In this document: positions 1-9,500 of the stretch, piece after piece
How positions within the stretch are numbered: position 1 is the first letter of the stretch
Layout of the letters: each line of letters opens with the position of its first letter
Position numbers and translations under genes: made by a program
The notes under the pieces: model-generated
Database searches by the model: none
Seen by the model: only the letters and a program-made list of their open reading frames with translations
What the model was told of the DNA's origin: nothing
From: Microscilla marina ATCC 23134
Lineage (GTDB): Bacteria > Bacteroidota > Bacteroidia > Cytophagales > Microscillaceae
DNA: 64,000 nucleotides
NCBI RefSeq assembly: GCF_000169175.1
Contig: NZ_AAWS01000038.1
Coordinates: forward strand, 1-64,000
Direction: 5' to 3'

Positions 1-110
1 GCAAAGTGTCTATTCGTAAGCAAGGCGAAGGCAACCTGGGAAGCATTACACTAGAAGAGTTTATCCAGAACTTTAAAGCGGAAACCGAAGCTGTGATGAA
101 GTTTTCATAA
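1..110 (+). CDS. thrS: Threonyl-tRNA synthetase, C-terminal end (partial)
   Basis: The window opens inside a reading frame that ends with TAA at 108-110. The last 35 residues include KVSIRKQGEGNLGSI and then an EEF-I helix. This matches the end of the anticodon-binding domain of class II threonyl-tRNA synthetases (E. coli ThrS has KVAVRTRRGKDLGSM at the same place). The full enzyme charges tRNA-Thr in the cytoplasm. Only the tail is visible, so nothing can be said about the catalytic core or the upstream context. A strong terminator follows directly. The identification rests on a short but characteristic segment. Confidence 0.75.
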   Translation, partial: KVSIRKQGEGNLGSITLEEFIQNFKAETEAVMKFS

Positions 111-136
111 AACAAATCATAGTCAATAATATATAC

Positions 137-182
137 ACACCTGTTTGAATGTTCTATGGGCATTCAAACAGGTGTTTTTTTT
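137..182 (+). terminator. Rho-independent terminator after thrS
   Basis: A perfect 15-bp stem (137-151 with 161-175) around a 9-nt loop is followed by a run of T to 182. It ends the thrS transcript and isolates the next gene. Confidence 0.9.
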
Positions 183-224
183 TATGATGAATGTAAGAAC
201 TATAAAAGTTAAAAAAATAGCGAT

Positions 225-250
225 TCACAAAATCCATTGTATTTTTGTGA
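225..250. repeat. Short inverted repeat before the membrane protein gene
   Basis: TCACAAAA at 225-232 pairs with TTTTGTGA at 243-250. It lies about 40 bases before the start of the next gene. It could be an operator or a leader hairpin; there is no T-run on the + strand, so a terminator is unlikely. Confidence 0.4.
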
Positions 251-291
251 GCACAAAATAGAGGGTAAATATGGTTTAAGAAGTGCATTTT

Positions 292-1491
292 ATGAAATTG
301 ATCAAAGCTCATTGGTACTTATTAGTGGCTGTTATCATAGCTGTAGCGCTACAACTATACAGTACCCAATGTGCGCCTGGCATTACCTACGATTCTAACC
401 AATACCTTGCCTCTGCTAAAAGTTTTGCCAAGAATTATACCCTACTCCATGCTGATGGCACCTCCCATATAGATCATGTTCCTCTTTATTCCTTAATTTT
501 ATCTTTACTGGGTGAACATCGTTTGCAATTGTCAAAATATTTGAATACCATTTGTCTGGTAAGTATTTTATGGAGTTTTATTTACCTGTGTCGTCAAACC
601 CTGCCTAATTACGCCAGTAAAATACTCTTTGCGTTGAGCCTGGCTATAGCTACTCCTCTGCAGCTTATTCATCATTTTATTTGGTCAGAACCCCTATTTG
701 TGGCTTTAATAGGCTGGCTAGTGGTGTTATTGTATAAATACCAGTGCCGCCCCCAGGTGGGATACTACCGGGCAATAATAGTGATAAGTTTCATTATGTG
801 TTTACAACGCAATCCTGGTGTTTTTTTAGTAACAGGCATTGCCTTATCTCTTTGGCTTTTTACAAAAGCAGGTTTTTGGCGGGCTGTTTTATATGGTGTG
901 TTGGCAGTGTCGGGTTGGGTTATATGGACTTTGGTAGGGATGCAAACTGCCAAGGGGGGGCTGCATCCTGCGGCTTACAACATTTTTGGGAACATTTTAG
1001 TTAAACAAAACCTTGATCATTACCTCAACGCGGTAAGTGCTTGGTTTATCCCTGTCACGGTTCCTTTGTGGGTAAGAGGGAGTGTATTTATTGCAGGTAT
1101 ATTTGTAGTGATGTGGTGGATGAAAAAACGTCAATTGAAGTTAGAAAACTTTACCCCGGTATTATTGGTTGTTGCTGGAGTATACATTGTTTTCCTACAG
1201 TTAACCGAACGCATCAGTTTTCATGAAACAGAACGTTATGTTGCGGTGGTCTTCCCGTTGTTATGGGGAGTGTTTTTTCAGGTGTATTACACTCTAAGTC
1301 AATCTTTTTCTTCTACAAAACAGTGGCTAATGAACATACTACTAGTGTTGTGGTTGAGTTACCCATTGCTTCGTACTGCCAAAAATATTCATTTATGGCA
1401 AAAAAGAGCGTGCCAGCCAACTTACATACGCCAACAGACCAATGACCCTAAAATGATTTTTTACAACGAAACAAATAAAGATAAAAAATAA
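292..1491 (+). CDS. Polytopic membrane protein, possibly glycosyltransferase family 39-like
   Basis: A protein of 399 residues that is hydrophobic along most of its length, with roughly nine to eleven predicted membrane helices. A first helix (about residues 7-24) is followed by a long outward loop containing YDSNQYLASAKSF, then closely spaced helices. The first-loop acidic residue and the overall layout recall ArnT/PMT-type lipid-linked sugar transferases (GT39), but no decisive motif was recognised, so the function is open. I start at ATG 292; an in-frame GTG at 283 is an alternative adding three residues. It ends 19 bases before moeA, so the two may be co-transcribed, although no functional link is apparent. 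Confidence 0.7.
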   Translation: MKLIKAHWYLLVAVIIAVALQLYSTQCAPGITYDSNQYLASAKSFAKNYTLLHADGTSHIDHVPLYSLILSLLGEHRLQLSKYLNTICLVSILWSFIYLCRQTLPNYASKILFALSLAIATPLQLIHHFIWSEPLFVALIGWLVVLLYKYQCRPQVGYYRAIIVISFIMCLQRNPGVFLVTGIALSLWLFTKAGFWRAVLYGVLAVSGWVIWTLVGMQTAKGGLHPAAYNIFGNILVKQNLDHYLNAVSAWFIPVTVPLWVRGSVFIAGIFVVMWWMKKRQLKLENFTPVLLVVAGVYIVFLQLTERISFHETERYVAVVFPLLWGVFFQVYYTLSQSFSSTKQWLMNILLVLWLSYPLLRTAKNIHLWQKRACQPTYIRQQTNDPKMIFYNETNKDKK

Positions 1492-1510
1492 GCTTTTTTT
1501 TAAAACAATC

Positions 1511-2722
1511 ATGAAATCAGTAGACGAAGCAACACGTGTAATATTAGATCACCCTATAGATTTAGAAGTAGAAACCTGCTCCACCTCAAAGGCTTTGGGG
1601 AGAACATTGAGAGAAGAAATAAAAGCAGACAGAGATTTCCCTCCTTTTGACCGGGTAACTATGGATGGCATAGCCATCAACTATGAAGACTGGAAAAAAG
1701 GGCAAACAAAGTTTTTGGTAACAGGAGTACAAACTGCGGGGAGTCCACCTCTTGAGATTGCAGTTGCCAATGTAGCTCTGGAGATTATGACTGGAGCTAT
1801 GCGTCCTGAAGGAGCAAGTGCTGTGGTTCCAGTGGAAGAAGTAGTGTTTGAAGAAGCACAAGACGGGCAACGATATGCTACCATTACTGCTGAAGTCTTA
1901 ACACTCAATCAAAACATACACCAGCAGGGCAAAGATCGTAAGGCAGGAGATGTATTAGTACCAGCCAATACAACTATAGACCATGCCGAAATAGCAGTAG
2001 CAGTAACTGTAGGGAAAACGGAGCTAAAAGTGACTTGTCAGCCCAAAGTGGCGATTGTATCTACTGGCAATGAATTGGTAGATACCCATGAAACTCCGGC
2101 TCCTTATCAGATTAGGCGTTCTAATAGTTATGCATTGTCTGCTGCACTTGCCAATAGAGGCATCCAGGCGCAACTTTGGCACCTACCCGACGATCAAACA
2201 TTGATAGAAGAACAGTTGACGTCAATTTTTCATGAGTTTGATATAATTATCACCAGTGGGGGAGTGTCTAAAGGAAAAAAAGACTATGTACCTACTGTGA
2301 TGAAACAACTCAATGTAGAGAAACTGTTTCATCGAGTAAAACAACGCCCTGGCAAGCCAATGTGGTTTGGCAAAAAAGGCAACAAGGTATTGTTTGGGCT
2401 ACCGGGCAACCCTGTATCAACTTTAGTGGGTTTATTTAAATATGTAATCCCTTATTTAGATAAAATAGAAGGGAGGACAACCAGCCCTGTCAGGTACGCC
2501 AAGTTAGGACAAGACTTTAAGTTTGATAGAAATTTAACTTATTTCTTATCTGTAAATGTAATTAACAAAGAGGGTGAATTATGGGCGAATCCAGTGCCTG
2601 GACACGGTTCAGGCGACTTTGCCAACCTTTTGGAGTGCAATGCATTTTTAGAATTATCCGAAAATCAGCAAAACTTTTTGGCAGGAAGTGTTTACCCTTT
2701 GATACCTTTTCGCAATATATAG
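1511..2722 (+). CDS. moeA: Molybdopterin molybdenumtransferase MoeA
   Basis: 403 residues, the normal length for MoeA, which inserts molybdate into adenylylated molybdopterin in the last step of molybdenum cofactor synthesis. Visible family signatures are TMDGIAI (about residue 49), the MoCF-domain STGNELV (about 184), SGGVSKGKKDYV (about 249) and FGLPGNPVST (about 295). The last two form the substrate-binding core. The C-terminal beta-barrel domain follows to the end. No other moa/moe/mob genes are in the window, so the cofactor pathway is split across the genome. The upstream gene is only 19 bases away. Confidence 0.95.
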   Translation: MKSVDEATRVILDHPIDLEVETCSTSKALGRTLREEIKADRDFPPFDRVTMDGIAINYEDWKKGQTKFLVTGVQTAGSPPLEIAVANVALEIMTGAMRPEGASAVVPVEEVVFEEAQDGQRYATITAEVLTLNQNIHQQGKDRKAGDVLVPANTTIDHAEIAVAVTVGKTELKVTCQPKVAIVSTGNELVDTHETPAPYQIRRSNSYALSAALANRGIQAQLWHLPDDQTLIEEQLTSIFHEFDIIITSGGVSKGKKDYVPTVMKQLNVEKLFHRVKQRPGKPMWFGKKGNKVLFGLPGNPVSTLVGLFKYVIPYLDKIEGRTTSPVRYAKLGQDFKFDRNLTYFLSVNVINKEGELWANPVPGHGSGDFANLLECNAFLELSENQQNFLAGSVYPLIPFRNI

Positions 2723-2813
2723 TAAAAGGTACTGGTGATAAGTGATACTGCTATGAGGTAGTGTATATATTTAAATTTAAAAGAAAAGATTAAAGTTTTA
2801 CTATAAAACCAAT

Positions 2814-3251
2814 ATGGAAGAGAAGAAAGTTTTTGTAAACCCCATTGACAAAGATAAAATTACCGAAAACCCAAGTACTTTGCCTTATGCACACACAGTA
2901 GGAGGTTTTAAAATAGAGCCTACTAAAAAAGGGCAAATCAAAGGGCAGGCAATTGCAGCTATGGAAGAACAAACTGATATGCAATTGGCGCAAATACAAA
3001 AGCAAGTAGAATTACTGGCTGTTCAAGCAAAAAAAATTCAAGAAAGGGTAGATATATCAAGAACCATCTACAATGCTGAGATGAGTTTTACGCCATTGAT
3101 TGGTAGATTATATCACCTATATCAGCGAAAAAACCAACAATACTTACTTTCAATTATAGCACCCAACGAATGGCGGGATAATATGCCCTATGAAAGGTTC
3201 GTTGCTTCAGTAAGGTTGTTAGCCGACCATACCTGGGAAGTATTAGATTAA
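2814..3251 (+). CDS. DUF2452 family protein
   Basis: 145 residues, soluble, no signal peptide. The segment NPIDKDKITENPSTLPYAH at the start, a helical middle rich in Q and E (about residues 45-85, probably coiled coil), and LIGRLYHLYQR with SIIAPNEW near the C-terminus are typical of the DUF2452 proteins found across Bacteroidota. The function of this family is not known. It stands alone between moeA and the giant secreted protein, 91 bases after moeA and about 250 before the next gene. Confidence 0.85.
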   Translation: MEEKKVFVNPIDKDKITENPSTLPYAHTVGGFKIEPTKKGQIKGQAIAAMEEQTDMQLAQIQKQVELLAVQAKKIQERVDISRTIYNAEMSFTPLIGRLYHLYQRKNQQYLLSIIAPNEWRDNMPYERFVASVRLLADHTWEVLD

Positions 3252-3500
3252 TTTACTGCTTAGGAATTGGCATAGTTTGTTTGGTACATTACCTGTCTGC
3301 AAACCCGTGCCTCATCATTTTTGTTTTTAAATAAATTAGTTAAATCCAATTTTGAGGGGCATTCAAACAACATCAATTACTCAGTTTCGTACTGACTAGT
3401 AATTAAATGTTTAAAGAAATATTGTTTTTTCTGTTTTTTTTACAGTTAAACAAGTGTCTTTGAGTCACTGTTTTTTAAACTTAAACCCACAAATCTTACA

Positions 3501-6500
3501 ATGATAAGTTTATCAAAGCCATTGAAGGGCTTTTCAAAGTTTAGCTTCTTTTTACTGTGCCAATTCCTTATTTTTTCCAGCCTGCAGGCACAACATCAAG
3601 AACCCATAGTAATAGATGTTTTTCCTGGTTTCAATAATTCCAGTAACCCCAGTGAACTCACCGCAATTGGTGATAAACTAATTTTTAATGCTACTGGTTC
3701 AGGAGTAGGAAAAGAGCCACACATTAGTGATGGTACGGTGCCTAATACCAATATTTTGTCAGATATTTTTGCCAGTTCTAACAGTTCTAGTGCAAGTTAT
3801 TTTACTGAGTTTAGTATTGGAGGACAAACCTATGCCTACTATTTTGCCAACGATGGCACCAACTCTGGTGCTTTGTATCGAACCAATATGGCAACCGGCA
3901 CCACAGAGTTTGTAGAGAATGTAAACCCCACAGGAAGCCCCAGTCCAAACCAGGGAGCAGGTAATGGGGAGTTTTTAGTCAATGTGAATGGTACACTGTT
4001 TTTTGCAGGACAGCATCCTTTAAAACGACAAGAATTGTTTAAAAGTGATGGAACAGTAGGTGGAGCCTCATTAGTAAAAGATATTAACAACACAAAAGTT
4101 GGCGGCGGAGTTGGTGGTCCATTAGACGCTACCATTCCTTCAAACCCCGAAAATCTCACCAATATTAATGGTACATTATTTTTTACAGCTGACGCTGATT
4201 TTGATGGGGGAGGCTCCTCAATAAACCGTGAGTTGTGGGTAAGTGATGGAACAGATGCAGGTACGATGATGGTGTTAGATATTAACCCTGGTGGTAGTTC
4301 TAATCCCAGTAATTTGGTAGAGAAAGATGGACTTTGCTATTTTTTAGCAGATGATGGTGCTGGTACCGCCCTTTGGAAAAGTGACGGAACTCCCGGAAAT
4401 ACCTCAAAAATCACCTTTCCGTCAGGTACCACAGTAGATGCCAACGCAGGCTTGGTAAACTCTAACAATATCTTATTCTTTGCGGCAAGCGATGCTACCG
4501 ATGGTACAGAGCTTTGGATCAGTCCAGATGGTACTACAGTAGGACGCTTGAAAGATATTTTCCCTGGAACAAGTAGCTCTAACCCTACCGGCTTTGTAGA
4601 TGTTGGAGGTATATGTTACTTCTCAGCAGCAGGTGAAACTACAGGTGCTGAGCTGTGGAAAAGTAATGGCACCGCTCCAGGTACTGTTTTAGTGAAAGAC
4701 ATCCAACCAGGTTCTTTCCCCTCAGCTCCACAAGACCTCACCGCTGTACGAGGGTTGGTAAATGGAGCCACTAAATCTGTACTATATTTTACTGCCTTTA
4801 GGGGAGATACAGGAAGAGAGCTTTTTAAAAGTGATGGCACAGATGCTGGAACAGTATTAGTAAAAGATGTTAATCCATTGACTGCCTCAGGAGCAGCTAA
4901 AATTACTGGATTGACAGCAGTACGAGTAAAGCCTGACAAAGATGGACTTTTCTTTGCTGGTTTTGACAACGATCAAAATATAGGTACTGAGCTTTGGTAT
5001 GCCAAGCCTTGTCCCACAGCATCCCTTACTTATGGTACCCTCTCGATATGTAAAAATGCAGGTTGTGCTTCGCCTACCCTTACAGGTGAAGATGGAGAGG
5101 ATGTTTCTGGAGGTACTTATACAATTAACCCTGCTGGTTTACCTATTGATGCCTCTACCGGAGAGCTTTGCCCCAATGCAGGGGTGGCATCAGGAGCCTA
5201 CACTATTACATACAAAGTAACCAAAGGGATTTGTGACATTGAGGCCAAATATACAATTACTGTAGTAGATGGAGGAAGTAGTTCGAGCCTTCAGGTAAGT
5301 TCGTTTGCCACAGGCTTCAATTTCAACGTTGATCAAAGCAATTCCAGTAATGGTAACGAAACCACTTCTGATGCGCCTGCTGGTATGGTGAAATCTCCTG
5401 ATGGCGTATTTTTATATGTATCAGATGAAAAAAATCATGTAATTAAAAAAATTCGTGTATCTGATAGTACCGTGTCAATTGTTGCTGGAAGCGTAGGTGC
5501 CAGTGGTTTGGTGAATGACCCGGTAGGTACAAACGCCCGCTTTAATCACCCTTCTGGCTTAGCTATTGACGATGCTGGGATACTGTATGTAGCAGATAAA
5601 GACAACCACGTCATTCGTGCTATAGCTAATCCTGATGGAGCAGCTACAGTCACTACAGTAGCTGGTGATGGTACCAGTGGTGATGCGATAGGCGCCTCCA
5701 CCTCAGCTCGTTTTCGTGAGCCTTCTGATGTAGCAGTAGATTTTTCAGGCAATTTATATGTGGCTGATAAGAACAATCACAAAATCAAGAAAGTTGATTT
5801 AAACACCAATACAGTGTCTATTTTGTCAGGACCAGCAGTAGGCACAGTCTTTCCGGCAGGTGCTACTGATGGAACTGCCAGTATTGCCCGTTTTTTCTTT
5901 CCCACCAGCATTGCCCTTGACCGTTCAGGTAACCTTTTTGTGGCAGACCGTCACAATAACCTCATTCGCCAAGTAGCCACCTCTAGTGGAGCTACTTCTA
6001 CCTATGCTGGTGACATTTCTCAAACAAATGCCTTGTACGTAGATGGTGCGGCAGCTTCCGCGCGTTTCAATCACCCCACGGGCATTACAGTAGATATGGT
6101 AGGAGACGTATATGTAGCTGATACCCGAAACCAAGTGATTCGTAAGATTAGTGAAGGGCAAGTAACTACTATTGCTGGCATAGCCAACGACAGAGGGTTA
6201 ACCAATGGAACTGCTCAGGCGGCTAAATTTAACTACCCAGGCAGTGTTTATGCCGATTTAGAACAAAATATTTATGTAGGTGATAAGGTAAATCAGCTAG
6301 TTCGACGATACTATATCAGTAACCCAAGCGGGTTTGTGACTACTGGACGAGCAGTCTGTGCAAGTGTTGCCGGAAACCTTACCTTACAAGACGCCACTGG
6401 TACAGTTACAAAGTGGGAATCGTCTACCGATGGAGCCACTTGGACAGAAGTACCAAGCTCGGCAGGACTCACTACTTTACCTTTCTCAAATTTGACTGCC

Positions 6501-9500
6501 AATACTTTTTTCAGGGCTTTTGTGCAAAACGGAGCTTGTGCTGCTGAAGCTTCTAACTATGCCGTGTTGTTAATAGGAGGACCTAGTGCTCCAACTTCAG
6601 GAGGAGATCAGTCCAGGTGTGGTACAGGTACGGTTGATTTAACGGCCACTGGTTCAAGCGATGGTAATTACCGTTGGTATTTAGCGTCTACAGGTGGTAC
6701 TTCACAGGGGGCTAATGCTACTTTTACTACACCAAGCCTTGCTGCAGGCAATCATACTTTTTATGTAGCTATAGCTGGAGCTACCTGCGAGAGCGCCCGT
6801 GTTCCGATAAATGTGACTGTAAATGCAGACCCTACTCCAGCAGTAGCAGGAGCTACCACCGCTTGCCCCGCCCAAACAGAGACTTATACTACTACCAACA
6901 ATGCCGGAAACACCTATAATTGGGAAATAACCAATGGTACCATTACCGCAGGTCAGGGGACTGCCTCAGTTACGGTAGAATGGGGAACACCCGGAGCCTC
7001 CACCGTAAAGGTAACTGAAACCACCCCAGAGGGTTGTGTTGTTACGACGGCTGACTATGCTGTTACTATCAATGGCTCATCTGCTGAGCCTACAGCAACC
7101 AATGGATCAAACTGTGGTACAGGTACTGTAAACCTAAGTGCGAGTGGAGCTACTGGACCAATGAAATATCGCTGGTATGATGCTGCTACAGGTGGTAATA
7201 TGTTGAAAGAATCAGCCAATGCTGCTGATCCTAACTTTACAACACCTTCTATTTCTGCTACAACAAGCTATTTTGTAAGTATTATCAATGGTACATGTGA
7301 AAGCGATAGGGTAGAGGTCATTGCAACTATTTTTCCGGGGACACCCGCTGACCCTACAGCTGCTGCTACACCTGACGCTCGCTGTGGTGCTGGAAATGCC
7401 GATTTTACTGCCTCAGGTTTGGCAGCCAGCGGAGAAACTTACCGTTGGTATGATGCATCTACTGGCGGAAACTTTCTACAAGATGATGCTTCTCCAAACT
7501 TTTCAATTGGGGTAACTGCTACTACTACTTATTATGTAAGCATTAATAACAATGCTTGTGGAGGCGAAAGTAATCGGGTACCCGTAACCGTGACTGTTAC
7601 AAGTTCAGGTGGAACGCCTCCTAACGTAACCAATCAGTCTCGCTGTGGTACAGGTGACATTGTTTTGACAGCAGCAAAAGCAGATGCTACTGCCCCCACC
7701 GCTGGAGAAGAATTTAGATGGTATGATGCAGCAACCGCAGGAACTTTACTGGAAAGCAACACAGGTTCTTTTACTATTACAAACCTATCAACCACTAGTA
7801 GCTATTATGTAAGCTTTTATAATGGAAGTTGTGAAACCGACAGGGTAGAGGTGACTGCCACTATAGAACAGTTGCCTACGCCTGCCGTTGTTGATGCTTC
7901 AAGGTGTGAAGCTGGTACTGTAACCCTCACTGCCAATGGCGCAGGTGCAGGGCAAGTCTACAAATGGTATTTAGATGCTTCCACTACCTCGCATTTGAAA
8001 TTATCGGCTGACGAAAACGACAATACCTATACCACCCCAAGTCTTGCTGCCACCCGTGATTTTTACGTGGCAATTGCCAAAGCTGATGGCTCTTGTGAAG
8101 GTAGCCGCTCTAAGGTAACGGCTGTTATCAATAGTGCGGGTACTTCACCAACTGCCCCTACAGTAGTGGCTATTCCTGCTGCACGCTGTGGTGCAGGCAC
8201 GTTTTTGCTGGATGCTTCTGGAGCCACTGGAGGGCAGGTCTACAAATGGTACGATGCCGACCAGACCACCTTGCTTAAAACCAGTACAGACCATTTAGAT
8301 ACAACATTTACTACGCCTTCTGTTGGTGCTACTAAAAGTTTTTATGTAAGTATATTGGATGCAAGTTGCGGAAATGCAGAAAGCACACTTACTCAGGTAG
8401 ATGCAACTGTAAGTGCAGGTGTGGCTGACCCGGTAGCAACTGCTGGCGCAAATTGTGGGCCTGGAACAGTAACACTATCTGCTACTGGAGGAGTGGACGG
8501 GCAATACCGTTGGTACGATAGTCCCACTAGTACGACAGACCTTGGACAAAATTCAGGCTTTACTACCCCAAGTCTTACTGCTACTACCACTTACTATGTA
8601 AGTTTGTTTAATGGTACTTGTGAAACCGACCGTGTATCGGTAGTAGCAACGATCAATGCCAACCCCACTCCGACAATTTCAGGAACTAACCTTGCCTGTA
8701 CTGGAACCACAGTTACTTACAACGCCGGAAGCACGGGCAACACTTATGTTTGGAATGTTAGTGGGGGAACGATTCAATCAGGAGCCGGTACTGCATCTAT
8801 TACTGTAGACTGGGGCGTAGGTACTGTTGGCTCTATTACCCTGGATGAGAGTATTGGAGGATGTACCGCGCAAATTGTGAAAAATATCAGCATCAAACCT
8901 GTGCCGACTCCTGCTTTAGTAGGAATTGTAGGAAACTGTATTGCAGAACAAACTACTTATTCTACAGCATCGGTACCAGGGAACACTTACACCTGGACAG
9001 TCAACGGAGGTACAGTAGCTTCAGGGCAAGGCACTAATTCTATTACCGTAACCTGGGGTACTTCGGGAGCTAAATCGATAAGCGTAGAAGAGGATAATGG
9101 AGCTTGTAAAGTAACAGCAAGCGCCAATGTAAACCCAACCCCTGTGATTACAGGAGCTACTACTGCTTGCCAGAACGTAGCTGGAACCATTTACTCTACC
9201 CCCAACAATGCTGGCAATACGTACAATTGGATGATTACAGGCGGAACTATAGACAATGGGGCAGGTACCCATCAGATTTCAGTGACCTGGACTGATGCTA
9301 CAGCCGGAACCCTTACATTGACTGAAACTGACCCACTGGCTTGTGCCACTACCACTGCAACATTCAATGTGTCTATTTTTACCAAACCTACAGCCCCAAC
9401 TGTTACTGGTGATATGAATATCTGTGCGTTTACTGCTGGTACCAGTTATGAAGCTACTTATACTATTACTTCGCCAGATGCTAACTACATATACTCTTGG